Positions 8,834 through 17,515 of a DNA stretch of 24,974 nucleotides are shown here, in pieces. The notes below the pieces were generated by a model, which had not been told where the DNA came from, did not search any database, and saw nothing but the letters and a program-made list of their open reading frames with translations. Every line of letters starts with the position of its first letter. The stretch's first letter is position 1. A program made the translations under genes and the position numbers. Source of the stretch: Verrucomicrobiota bacterium (GTDB lineage Bacteria > Verrucomicrobiota > Verrucomicrobiia > Chthoniobacterales > UBA10450); the NCBI GenBank assembly GCA_003218525.1, contig QHNU01000061.1, positions 1 to 24,974 of the forward strand, in the 5' to 3' direction.

Positions 8834-10527
8834 GCAGGTTCCAAGCGGATGGTCATGTCTGTTTGCCGCTCGGCGAAATCACCCCCGGCACGCTCGTTGC
8901 CGCCGGCATTTCCCGCCCGTTGCCGGCTCGAACAACTTGGATAAAAAAACTGCGCGAATCCGGTGTGGTAGGGAGACCGAACGAGTTCAGACCATTGATT
9001 TTGGACGAGGCCGCACGCCTCTACCTACAGCGATACTGGGCATATGAAGTCGATGTTATGCGAGATATTTCCAACCGCTTGCTAACAAAGCAGTCTGTTG
9101 GACAAACTTCTCTAAAGCAACAGGTTGAGTACCTATTTGCGCAAGAATCGAAATTACAAAAGCTGGCCGCCATTGTCGCTGCGACCTCGAACGTTTGCGT
9201 GATCTCTGGAGCTCCTGGCACCGGCAAAACGCACACAATCGTGATGATCTGCATGTTGCTGCTCGCGTTGTCGGCTGATAGTGAAATCGCACTTGCGGCG
9301 CCGACCGGAAAAGCAGCGGCTCGTCTAAAAGAGGCGCTGGCCCGGGCAAGGACGAGCTTGAAATTCCCCGAGGGAATCGCCAAGCGTCTGCCGGGCGACG
9401 CAACCACCATTCAGCGATTACTCGGAGTAATCGCGGATTCGACAAAATTCCGGCATGACCGCGAACACCTCTTGAGCGCCAATGTCGTGATCATCGATGA
9501 AGCGTCGATGGTGGACCTGGCTCTGTTGTCGAAGCTGCTGGAGGCGATACCGCCGCAAGCGCGCGTGATCCTGGTCGGCGACAAGGACCAGCTCGCTTCG
9601 GTAGAAGCGGGGAGTGCCTTTCGAGATATTTGCACGCCGGGATTTGCGGTCGGCATTTCCGAGAATCAGGCACGCAGTTTCGAAAGGTACACCGGTGAGA
9701 AGTTAGCTGGCGTCACGTCCCGGCAAGCATCGATTCATGATGCCGTCGTGGAATTGCGCGAGAATTTTCGTTTCGCAGTTGGAAGTGGAATTGGCGAATT
9801 GAGCCAGGCTGTGAATCGAGGCGATGCTGCCCGAGCAAACGCGATCTTAAAATCGGGTAAAGTAAAATGGCGGCCGACACCCTCGGTAAAGACTTTCGAA
9901 CAAGAACTGCGGGGTCGGGTTTTTCATCGGTTTAAAGAACTGTGCGCCCAGACCGATCCAACCAAAGCATTAGCCAGGCTGAACGAATTCGTCGTGCTGT
10001 GCGCGCTGCGACGCGGTCCTTTCGGAGCGGAAACAGTCAATACTTTGATTGAGCGTATGCTGTTCGAAGCGGGAAAACTACGGACGATGAACAAATATTT
10101 TTCCGGTCAGCCGCTGATGATCGTTCGCAACGATTATAACCTTGAGTTGTTTAACGGCGACATCGGAATCACGTTATTGCAGCCTGATGGCTGGCGCGTA
10201 TTTTTTCCGGGTGAGCATGGCGAGCCGCGGAGTTTTGCGCCGGCGCGTCTGCCGGAACACGAAACGGCATTTGCGCTTACCGTCCACAAAAGCCAGGGCT
10301 CGGAATTTCGCGAAGTGTTGGTGATTTTGCCAGAGGAGGACGCGCCAGTGCTCACGCGCGAACTCATTTACACCGCCGTGACGCGTGCGCGGGAGGATGT
10401 GGAAATATGGGCCGGCGAGGCAATTCTCGACCAAACCATTAACCGGAAAGTACGCCGGAGCTCAGGTTTGCGTGATTCTCTTTGGGCGGAGGCCAGCGGC
10501 AGTAAATCGTTGACTTTGCTGGCCTAA
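8830..10527 (+). CDS. recD: Exodeoxyribonuclease V alpha subunit RecD (5'-3' helicase)
   Basis: SF1B helicase that is the 5'-3' motor of RecBCD. As it stands the frame opens at GTG 8830 and gives 565 residues. The start falls in the middle of a segment that is normally internal (VSRFQADGHVCLPL), so about 30 N-terminal residues seem to sit in the frame opened by ATG 8735. The helicase core is intact: Walker A GAPGTGKT (127-134), the TGKAAARL motif, Walker B VVIIDEASMVDLALL, motif III VGDKDQLASVEAG, the LRENFRF motif, motif V FALTVHKSQGSEF and motif VI YTAVTRAREDVEIW. It is the third gene of the recCBD order with essentially no spacer after recB. If the frameshift is not real, the correct start would be 8735 and the protein about 597 residues. 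Confidence 0.9.
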   Translation: MSRFQADGHVCLPLGEITPGTLVAAGISRPLPARTTWIKKLRESGVVGRPNEFRPLILDEAARLYLQRYWAYEVDVMRDISNRLLTKQSVGQTSLKQQVEYLFAQESKLQKLAAIVAATSNVCVISGAPGTGKTHTIVMICMLLLALSADSEIALAAPTGKAAARLKEALARARTSLKFPEGIAKRLPGDATTIQRLLGVIADSTKFRHDREHLLSANVVIIDEASMVDLALLSKLLEAIPPQARVILVGDKDQLASVEAGSAFRDICTPGFAVGISENQARSFERYTGEKLAGVTSRQASIHDAVVELRENFRFAVGSGIGELSQAVNRGDAARANAILKSGKVKWRPTPSVKTFEQELRGRVFHRFKELCAQTDPTKALARLNEFVVLCALRRGPFGAETVNTLIERMLFEAGKLRTMNKYFSGQPLMIVRNDYNLELFNGDIGITLLQPDGWRVFFPGEHGEPRSFAPARLPEHETAFALTVHKSQGSEFREVLVILPEEDAPVLTRELIYTAVTRAREDVEIWAGEAILDQTINRKVRRSSGLRDSLWAEASGSKSLTLLA

Positions 10528-10647
10528 ATTTGAGACAACCGGAGGGTGAATTTTGGCACATACCATAGGGCTGATCACCATCATACGAGCAGGTCGAGCC
10601 TCCCGAAAACAAGCACATGACCTTTACCCGGTAAATCCGGGACAACG

Positions 10648-11733
10648 ATGCCCGTTAGCCAGCGAGTCACGCGTGACAGTCGAGTAATCTTTTCGCAAGG
10701 CGACCGTTCTTTCACGGTCAAAGACGTCATCGATTGGGCAACCGTGCGCGGCGAGCTTGAGCCGATTTGGGCGGAATTCATGCGGGTTGTTGAATGTGAT
10801 CGACTCGCCAACGAACAGAACTTGGAATTGGACGATTCTGGCCTGGACTCGGCCAGCATTGCGTTTCGATACGAGCACGACCTAATCACTGCGGAAGAAA
10901 CAGAGCGATGGTTGGACGACCGCAACCTCACCCTTTCGGAGTTCAGCGAATATTTCGCCCGCCGCTATTGGGGAGAGGTCTACAGCGGAAAAGTAAATCC
11001 GACGGAGCGACGTTATCGAGCGGGATCACCGGATGAAAAGGATCTGTTTCTGGTGGATTTGACTCTGTCGGGCGACCTGGACCGGTTGGCGGACAGGCTG
11101 AGCTGGCGAATCGCAGCGCGGGCAACCGAGTCGACCGATGCCGCCGAACCTGTAGCCGAGGCGCGAGCGCACTTTTTATCGCGCATGAAAATTGGTGTTG
11201 AGGAATTGGCGGATTGGCTGGCACCACTTGGTCGCGATATGGATTGGTTCGATGATCTGATGCGCACCGAAGTTGCCTATCAAAGGCAAACCAATTCTCT
11301 CGTCGGCGAGAAGGATCTGCAACGGGAATTGATATCGATGCGCTTATTGCTGACCCGATTTGAGATCGAAATCATTGAAGTCGATTCGCGCGATGCGGCG
11401 GCAGAGGTCTTTGCCTGTGTGCGCAACGACGGAATGGAAATGTCAGAGGTTGCGGAGGAGAGCCGTTATCCGTTTCACCGAAGTGAAGTGCTCCTGGAAG
11501 ACATCCCGCCGGACCAGCAACAGTTTTTTCTTAGTGTAAAGGCGGGTGCAATGGTCGAGCCGATACCACGTGACGATGCTTTTCAGGTTTGCCGCGTCAA
11601 AGCCCGCATCGAACCGACCCTTCAGGACGCAGCCATTCGCGAGCGACTCGAGCGACGGATAATCGAGCGTCATTTCTCTGAGCTGGTGAGCAAATACATC
11701 GACTGGAGAATTCTCCAGCAGACGGCCGAATGA
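10648..11733 (+). CDS. SurA/PpiC-like accessory protein of the secretion operon
   Basis: A 361-residue, strongly acidic protein with no signal peptide or membrane segment that I can see. The N-terminal two thirds are helical (e.g. ITAEETERWLDDRNLTLSE, a SurA-like helix pattern). The last 110 residues (DAAAEVFACVRNDGMEM, then LSVKAGAMVEPIPRDDAFQV) follow the helix-strand order of a divergent parvulin domain, ending in a long helix that finishes KYIDWR. Whether it isomerises proline is unknown; it may be a chaperone only. Its stop overlaps the ABC exporter start by 4 bp (ATGA), so it probably helps prepare or guide the exporter's cargo. The start is the first ATG after an in-frame stop at 10618. 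A CCCGG/CCGGG hairpin (10627-10641) covers the weak GGGA ribosome site. The family assignment is inference from pattern and context. Confidence 0.55.
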   Translation: MPVSQRVTRDSRVIFSQGDRSFTVKDVIDWATVRGELEPIWAEFMRVVECDRLANEQNLELDDSGLDSASIAFRYEHDLITAEETERWLDDRNLTLSEFSEYFARRYWGEVYSGKVNPTERRYRAGSPDEKDLFLVDLTLSGDLDRLADRLSWRIAARATESTDAAEPVAEARAHFLSRMKIGVEELADWLAPLGRDMDWFDDLMRTEVAYQRQTNSLVGEKDLQRELISMRLLLTRFEIEIIEVDSRDAAAEVFACVRNDGMEMSEVAEESRYPFHRSEVLLEDIPPDQQQFFLSVKAGAMVEPIPRDDAFQVCRVKARIEPTLQDAAIRERLERRIIERHFSELVSKYIDWRILQQTAE

Positions 11734-14700
11734 ATACCAAAGACGTTGAACTCCTTCGCCGGTCCGCTCTTTTCCAATTTTTGCCGGATGATGATTTCGA
11801 GAAACTACAGGCGTTATTACAGGAGGAGCGTTACGATTTTGGCGAACTCATCGTTAAGCAGGGCGAGCCGGCGAATGCGTTTTATGTCTTGATTTCAGGG
11901 AGGGCGCGCGCGGTGAAGACAGGCGCCAACAATGGCGAGGAGATCGTGCTCGGTTCGCTTCGCCCCGGAGATAGTTTCGGCGAAGCCGCCCTGATCGAAG
12001 GTGGAACGCGTAACGCGACCGTGCGGTGCAGTACCTCGGTGGAAGTGCTGCGGCTGGATCGTTCTGATTTTCTGGCGCTCGCGGAAAACGTCCCCGAACT
12101 GAAACAACACGTGCAAATGACTCGTCGGGCCCACACTCTGCAGGGCTTTCTCTACGAGTTTAGCAATTTCGGGCGGCTCCCGACACCCGCGCTACGTGGA
12201 ATGATTGAGAAACTGCAACGGGTGCAGGTTCAAAAAGGTAACCTCATTATAAAAGAGGGCGACGCTGCCGGACCAATGTACATCTTGGAAAAAGGCCGCG
12301 CCCGCGCCTTCACCCAGAACAATGGCGCGGTCAGGAATCTCGCCTTTTATCGTGATGGCGATTTTTTTGGCGAGCTCTCGATCTTGAATGGTTCGCGTCG
12401 CGCGGCTTCGGTCGAGGCTTTTTCTGATTGCGAGCTTCTTGCACTCGATCCCAACGCGGTTCGCAGTTTGAAGCAAAGCTATCCTGAGTTTGGCAAGCTC
12501 CTCGACGAACGCCTGGCTCAATACGAGGCGAAAACGGAAGCGCGCATTCCGCTCGATTTTACCGAAGAACTGCTCCCGGCCGAAACGCGAAGGCACGACA
12601 AATTGGCACTCGACGGGAAGCAAGCGGTCGAGAAAGCCGACGCCGAGGCGCCGTTTGTCGATGAAGAAGGTCACTTTCGAAAGAAGGGAAAAATTCGGAA
12701 ATTGGAGCAGATCGCTCAAATCGACGAGATGGATTGCGGCGCCGCCAGCATCGGCATGATCTGCCGCCATTTTGGCCGCAAAGTTTCTCTGGCACGAATT
12801 CGCCAGCTTTGCCACACAGCGACTGATGGGACGAGCTTGAAAGCGCTTTGTCGTGCGGCCACTGAACTCGGGCTGGCCGCCCGCGCTCTCAAGGTCTCGC
12901 TCCGCAATCTTCCGATGATGCCCTTGCCAGCCATTGTCCATTGGGAAGGCAACCACTGGATGGTCCTCTATGATGTCGATGCTGCCCACGTCCGCGTCGC
13001 CGATCCGGCAATCGGTTTGCGCAAAATTCCCCGCAAGGAATTTGAGCAAAAATGGTCGGGCTATGCGGCGTTGTTCGACTACACCGTTGCGTTTGAACAA
13101 GCGCCCGAAAGCGAACCTAGCCTGGCCTGGGTTTGGCCTTTTGTGTCGAAGTTCCGCCGCATCCTCATGCAGGTATTGGGCTTGGCCGTGGCTGTCAGTT
13201 TTCTGCAACTGCTCTTTCCCGTCTTTACCCAGATGGTAGTGGATAAGGTGATCGTTGAAAATGACATCGGTCTGCTCAAAATCATCATCCTCGGGATGGT
13301 TGCTGCCATCATTTTCGTCCAGATGGCGGCAATCGCGCAGGAGTATTTGCTCGCCTTCGCTGCTGTTCGACTCGATACGTCAATCCTCGATTTTCTGAGC
13401 CGGCAGCTTCTCTCGTTGCCGATGAGCTATTTCACCAGCCGTCGAACAGGGGACATTCAACGGCGCCTCGATGGCGCCCGGCAAGTGCGCCATTTCGCGG
13501 TCCAACACGGGATCGGTGCACTGCTGGCGATGGTCCATCTGATCGGGGCCATCCTCCTCATGTTTCTTTACAGTGGTTGGCTGACCCTTGCCTTTCTCGC
13601 GACCACACCGCTCTACGCCGGGCTCATGTACTTCTCGTTAAAAGTGCTGCGGCCTCTTTTCGCTGAAGTCGAGGAAAGCCAGGGAAAGTACGCTTCTCAT
13701 CAAATCGATGCCATCAAAGGGATCGAAGCGGTCAAGGCGGCCGCGGCAGAATCGGTCTTTCGCGATGCCATGCTGAATGAATTTCTCTCCGTCTCGAAGA
13801 AGGTTTTCAAATCGACCTTCGTGGTCATGTCCTACGACAGCGTGCTGCAAACGATCGGCCTGCTCTCGACTGCGATTTTCCTTTGGGTCGGCGCGAACCA
13901 GGTGATTAATGGCCACCTCAGCGTGGGCGGTTTTGTCGCCTTTAGTTCACTGACGGCGATCGCCTACAGCGCCATTCTTCGCACCCTTGGAGTATGGGAC
14001 AACCTCCAGTTTGCCGCCGTCCTGATTAACCGCCTGAATGATATCTTCGAGCAGGACCCGGAGCAGGGACGCGACCGTTCACGCTTAACCCCAGTGCACA
14101 GTCTCGAAGGCCGCATCGAATTGCGCAATGTCAGCTTTCGATACGGCGGTCCGGAAGCACCTAATATTTTGAGCAACATCACGCTCGATCTTGCCCCAGG
14201 TCGCATGATCGCATTTGTCGGTCGCAGTGGTTGCGGCAAGACGACGCTGGTCAAATTGATCGCTGGCCTGCTCGAACCAACCGAAGGCAATATTTATTTT
14301 GATTATGTCGATCTCAGGACACTGAACTATCGCGACGTTCGCCGTCATATCGGAATGGTGTTGCAGGAAAATCACATGTTCAATGAAACGATCGCGCGGA
14401 ATATTTCCTTCGGAGATCCCGAGCCCGATCTTGACCGTGTTCTCGCCTCCGCTCAGGCAGCCGCGGCGCATGATTTCATCATGCGCTTGCCCATGGGTTA
14501 CGAAACAAAGATCGGTGAGTCCGGGCTTTCCCTTTCTGGTGGACAAAAGCAGCGGATCGCTATTGCCCGCGCGATTTACAATAACCCACCGGTTCTGATC
14601 TTCGACGAGGCGACCAGTGCGCTTGATACCGAGTCGGAGCGTGCCATCCAAAACAACCTCGGCCGGGTCATGGCTGGCCGCACCACGATCGCGATCGCGC

Positions 14701-14846
14701 ATCGCCTGAGCACAATTCGGGAGGCGGACGCGATCGTTGTGCTGGAAAAGGGGAGCGTCGCTGAGATTGGCACACACGATGAGCTGATGGCCCAGCGCGG
14801 TCTGTATTTTTATCTGTCCAGTCAGCAAATGGGGATCGGCGGATGA
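11730..14846 (+). CDS. Peptidase C39 ABC exporter with two cyclic-nucleotide-binding domains
   Basis: Inner-membrane type I exporter that should cut a leader from its cargo and pump it out. Domain order over 1038 residues: cNMP-binding domain 1 (about 10-130, phosphate-binding loop FGEAALIEGGTRNATV); cNMP-binding domain 2 (about 150-265, FGELSILNGSRRAASV); a charged linker; C39 peptidase (about 325-460); six-helix ABC membrane domain (about 470-760); and ATPase (about 790-1035). The peptidase keeps oxyanion Gln330, Cys336 (MDCGAA), His409 (NHWMVL) and Asp425 (DPA), so it should be active. The ATPase has GRSGCGKT (831-838), LSGGQKQR, LIFDEATSALD and the IAHRLSTI switch histidine. Both cNMP domains keep the Gly-Glu and Arg of the nucleotide pocket, which suggests that export responds to a cyclic nucleotide (inference). 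It overlaps both neighbours by 4 bp. It is larger than plain C39 exporters of about 700 residues because of the two N-terminal sensors. Confidence 0.93.
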   Translation: MNTKDVELLRRSALFQFLPDDDFEKLQALLQEERYDFGELIVKQGEPANAFYVLISGRARAVKTGANNGEEIVLGSLRPGDSFGEAALIEGGTRNATVRCSTSVEVLRLDRSDFLALAENVPELKQHVQMTRRAHTLQGFLYEFSNFGRLPTPALRGMIEKLQRVQVQKGNLIIKEGDAAGPMYILEKGRARAFTQNNGAVRNLAFYRDGDFFGELSILNGSRRAASVEAFSDCELLALDPNAVRSLKQSYPEFGKLLDERLAQYEAKTEARIPLDFTEELLPAETRRHDKLALDGKQAVEKADAEAPFVDEEGHFRKKGKIRKLEQIAQIDEMDCGAASIGMICRHFGRKVSLARIRQLCHTATDGTSLKALCRAATELGLAARALKVSLRNLPMMPLPAIVHWEGNHWMVLYDVDAAHVRVADPAIGLRKIPRKEFEQKWSGYAALFDYTVAFEQAPESEPSLAWVWPFVSKFRRILMQVLGLAVAVSFLQLLFPVFTQMVVDKVIVENDIGLLKIIILGMVAAIIFVQMAAIAQEYLLAFAAVRLDTSILDFLSRQLLSLPMSYFTSRRTGDIQRRLDGARQVRHFAVQHGIGALLAMVHLIGAILLMFLYSGWLTLAFLATTPLYAGLMYFSLKVLRPLFAEVEESQGKYASHQIDAIKGIEAVKAAAAESVFRDAMLNEFLSVSKKVFKSTFVVMSYDSVLQTIGLLSTAIFLWVGANQVINGHLSVGGFVAFSSLTAIAYSAILRTLGVWDNLQFAAVLINRLNDIFEQDPEQGRDRSRLTPVHSLEGRIELRNVSFRYGGPEAPNILSNITLDLAPGRMIAFVGRSGCGKTTLVKLIAGLLEPTEGNIYFDYVDLRTLNYRDVRRHIGMVLQENHMFNETIARNISFGDPEPDLDRVLASAQAAAAHDFIMRLPMGYETKIGESGLSLSGGQKQRIAIARAIYNNPPVLIFDEATSALDTESERAIQNNLGRVMAGRTTIAIAHRLSTIREADAIVVLEKGSVAEIGTHDELMAQRGLYFYLSSQQMGIGG

Positions 14847-16018
14847 GCGCAGCAACTTTTACGTCCAGCTCGCTCGATGCGGAATCCGAAATGCTGCCGC
14901 AGGATCCGCCGCCGCGAATTGTTCGCTTTATCGCCCACTGGCTGATCGCGGTTTTCGGCGTCGGGTTACTTGCAGCGATTTTCGTACAGCTTCCGGAAAC
15001 CGAACATGCGCCATTCATTCTCGTGCCACACAACGGCGCTGACCCTATCCAATCGCCCCGTTTGGCCACACTCAGTCGCGTGGCGGTAGCCGAAGGCCAA
15101 ACCGTTTCAGCGGGAACGGAATTGTTTGTCCTTCGGTCCGATGAAATCCGCGTCTTCGACACCCAGCTGCGGACGCTGACGGAAGACCTGCGAACGCATC
15201 AAATGACGTTAGCAAGAATGGAAGAGGCCTACACAGCAGAAGCCGACATCAAGAACGCTCAGGTCTCGCAAGCAGAAAGCGAGCTGCGCTTCCACGAAAA
15301 GCAAGCGAACAGCAATCGCGATCTGCTGGTCCGGCTGGAAAAGCTCTCCAAAAGCGGAGGGTTTTCGCAAGTCGACCTGATTAAATTGCAGCTGGAAGCG
15401 GCGGGAGCAGAGAAGGATCAAGCCGTGGCGCAGCGGACGCTCGAGCAGGTCAGACTCGAGCGCCAGCAGATGCAAAACGAGCATGCGCGAAAACGGGCCG
15501 AGGAAACCGCTGAAGTCGAAAAACTCAAGATGAAGCTCGAAGGATTGAAGTCGGATCTGGAGAATTCGCAGCAAAGTTTATTAACCATTCGCGCCCCCTA
15601 TGACGCAGTTGTCATTTCGCTCTCGCAACGGAATGCCGGTAGCGTCGTGCAGAATGGGCAGGAGCTCTGCCAACTGGCTCGGACCGAAAGTAAGCCTCTG
15701 GCTCGGCTTCTATTGAACGAAAGTGGATTGGCGAAAATTGTTATGGGCCAGCCGGTCCGATTTTTCTTTGAAGCATTTCCATATCAACGTTATGGCGCAC
15801 TGAGCGGAAAACTGGACTGGGTCAGTCCTTCCGCTGTGAGCAGCAGCGGCGGGCAACACTTTGTCGCTCTTGCCTCGTTCGATGATACCGCGAATCGGCA
15901 GCGGCTCACGCTCCGCGTTGGAATGAAAGGCGAAGCGCGAATTCGCATTGGCCGACGCACGCTGATCGAATACGCTTTCGAGCCAATCAAGCAATTGAAG
16001 GAAGGGATTCGCAACTAA
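14843..16018 (+). CDS. HlyD-type membrane fusion protein (periplasmic adaptor)
   Basis: Adaptor that links the inner-membrane ABC exporter to an outer-membrane TolC-type channel. The 391 residues contain a short cytoplasmic tail, one membrane helix (about 27-49, FIAHWLIAVFGVGLLAAIF) and a first half-lipoyl segment (SPRLATLSRVAVAEGQTVSA). A long coiled-coil hairpin rich in Glu, Gln and Lys (about 95-245) follows, then the second half-lipoyl segment (LLTIRAPYDAVVISLSQRNAG) and a beta-barrel region (VMGQPVRFFFEAFPYQRYG). This is the usual order for bacteriocin/RTX exporter partners. The start overlaps the exporter stop (ATGA), so the two are translationally coupled. No outer-membrane channel is encoded in the window and it must be supplied from elsewhere. 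Confidence 0.9.
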   Translation: MSAATFTSSSLDAESEMLPQDPPPRIVRFIAHWLIAVFGVGLLAAIFVQLPETEHAPFILVPHNGADPIQSPRLATLSRVAVAEGQTVSAGTELFVLRSDEIRVFDTQLRTLTEDLRTHQMTLARMEEAYTAEADIKNAQVSQAESELRFHEKQANSNRDLLVRLEKLSKSGGFSQVDLIKLQLEAAGAEKDQAVAQRTLEQVRLERQQMQNEHARKRAEETAEVEKLKMKLEGLKSDLENSQQSLLTIRAPYDAVVISLSQRNAGSVVQNGQELCQLARTESKPLARLLLNESGLAKIVMGQPVRFFFEAFPYQRYGALSGKLDWVSPSAVSSSGGQHFVALASFDDTANRQRLTLRVGMKGEARIRIGRRTLIEYAFEPIKQLKEGIRN

Positions 16019-16030
16019 GCAGCCGAGGGA

Positions 16031-17029
16031 ATGCAGCCGACGCTTTCAACCTTGAGGGTGGAAGATTTGCGCACGACCAACGATGCGATGGCGCGCTGCA
16101 TTCGCTTGGCCACGTTAGCAGCCAATTCGGACGTGCCGATCGTGTTGCTCGGAGAAACTGGTACCGGGAAGACTCTGCTCGCGCACGCGATTCACAATTC
16201 GTCCGCTCGCGCCGAGGGCCCTTTCATCTCCTTCAACGCGTCGGCCATGAGCGATACCTTGCTCGAGAGCCAGCTTTTCGGTCACGAAAAAGGCGCGTTT
16301 ACCGGCGCTCAACAAGCGTTGAAAGGCAAGTTCGAGCTGGCAAATGGGGGCACTATTTTTCTCGACGAAATTTCGGAAATGAGTCCGCTGGCGCAGGTAA
16401 AAGTTTTGCGCGTTCTTGAGTACGGCGAATTTGAACGGTTGGGTTCCGAGCGAATGTTGAAGACAGACGCGCGTATTATTTGTGCCACCAACGTTTCCCT
16501 GCGCGACCGCCTCCGGCAGGGAAAGTTCCGCGAAGATCTTTATCATCGACTGAATGGCCTGACCATTTTGATTCCGGCGCTACGTGATCGGCGGGAGGAA
16601 CTGGCCGGACTAATTGCAGCCGAGTTGAAAGCGTCAGCTTTACGTTTCGGAAAGGAAATTAACGCGATTCATCCGGCAGCTATGGATTGTCTGATGGCGC
16701 ATGATTGGCGTGGAAATTTGCGCGAGCTGTATCACACGGTTCGGACGATGACCCTGTTTTGTGATGGCAATGTCATCATGCCCGAGCATGTCCATTTTCC
16801 ACCGGACCTGAATTCGGCTGAGTCGTCAGCGACTGTCGTTGACAGTAATTCAGCGTCTCCACCCGTACGCGTGGATGGCTCACACGATCTCTCGCTCGCC
16901 AGTGCGGTCGAGCGTCATCTGCGCTTCGTTTACCGGCAAGCAAACGGAAATCAGCGGCGCGCTGCTAAACTTCTCGGCATCTCACGGGCAACGCTCAGTC
17001 GGCATCTACGGGCTCTGGATCATAAATGA
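16031..17029 (+). CDS. Sigma-54-dependent transcriptional activator without sensor domain
   Basis: AAA+ enhancer-binding protein that opens sigma-54 promoters. It has 332 residues: Walker A GETGTGKT (41-48), the sigma-54 contact loop GAFTGA (88-93), Walker B GGTIFLDE (about 106-113), the Arg-finger region REDLYHRLNGL, sensor II GNLREL, and a C-terminal Fis-type helix-turn-helix (RRAAKLLGISRATLSRHL, about 309-326). There is no receiver, GAF or PAS domain; the AAA+ module begins almost at the N-terminus, as in PspF. Activity must be set by a partner protein or by expression level. The gene follows hlyD after 12 bp, with GAGGGA just before the ATG, so it belongs to the secretion operon. The best sigma-54 promoter in the window is at 22574-22589. 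Confidence 0.92.
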   Translation: MQPTLSTLRVEDLRTTNDAMARCIRLATLAANSDVPIVLLGETGTGKTLLAHAIHNSSARAEGPFISFNASAMSDTLLESQLFGHEKGAFTGAQQALKGKFELANGGTIFLDEISEMSPLAQVKVLRVLEYGEFERLGSERMLKTDARIICATNVSLRDRLRQGKFREDLYHRLNGLTILIPALRDRREELAGLIAAELKASALRFGKEINAIHPAAMDCLMAHDWRGNLRELYHTVRTMTLFCDGNVIMPEHVHFPPDLNSAESSATVVDSNSASPPVRVDGSHDLSLASAVERHLRFVYRQANGNQRRAAKLLGISRATLSRHLRALDHK

Positions 17030-17515
17030 TATCGCTGGTATCGAAACTGGCCCAAGCATCTCGTTATAAGGCCAGGAGCGGTTTTAGTAAAAGAAAAAGC
17101 GAATCGATTTATGGAATAATTGTTAGATATCTAAACTGCTTGCGAACAAGATGTTGCAGTGGTGAATTAACTAAACAAATACCTGCAAATTGGGCCGTGA
17201 CCGTTCGTGGCATGAATGGTGTTAATATCGCGCACCGTGAGTTCATTGAAGGAGAACAAGGACGCAGATTCCGGGGTTTCTGTTTATGATGGAAACACAA
17301 AAATCCAGGCCCAAACAAAGAGATTTGCGGCACCTGACCCCTCACGCGGCGCCCCACTACCTAGCCAGTACCAATGTGGAGTAATCGATAACGATTCCGC
17401 TGAGAAGTAATAGCCATGCCCAGAGCCGCGCTGACGGGTACCATCCCGCAGCGCGGCTTCATTTTCCGACCCAAAATCTCGCGCGACGATTGAGTTTGGC
17501 CCGCTAAACTCGGGC
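17030..17515. other. Non-coding or weakly coding AT-rich spacer
   Basis: A 486-bp gap, visibly richer in A and T than its flanks up to about 17300. It contains a perfect 12-bp palindrome TTAGATATCTAA (17123-17134) and a strong hairpin (17424-17458). It also holds small frames without good ribosome sites: 17026-17289 (87 codons, overlapping the activator stop), 17216-17410 (64 codons) and 17286-17384 (32 codons). None shows a double-glycine leader or recognisable domain, so I do not call them genes, although this is the natural place for a cargo of the exporter. On the minus strand, 17320-17341 reads GGGGTCAGGTGCCGCAAATC, which loosely recalls sequences left beside REP-type transposases. That is a resemblance only. 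Confidence 0.4.
17424..17458 (+). terminator. Strong hairpin, probable terminator of the secretion operon
   Basis: AGCCGCGCTG (17424-17433) pairs perfectly with CAGCGCGGCT (17449-17458). The stem continues inward as GGG/CCC with a small bulge, leaving a six-base loop. It is followed by TCATTTT, a short T-rich tail. Position and strength fit a Rho-independent terminator ahead of the TPR gene. The tail is imperfect, so an attenuator or other structured element is possible. Confidence 0.55.

Noticed and set aside
10551..10566. Sigma-54 promoter candidate (TGGCACA) before the secretion operon
   Set aside because: The -24 half fits, but no TTGC follows at the required spacing.
12192..13208. Long minus-strand open frame (338 codons) inside the exporter gene
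   Set aside because: It is antisense to well-conserved cNMP and C39 domains and shows no recognisable domain of its own. It is a shadow caused by codon bias.
14085..14855. Minus-strand frame opposite the exporter ATPase domain
   Set aside because: It mirrors the Walker A to switch-histidine region and has no independent motif.
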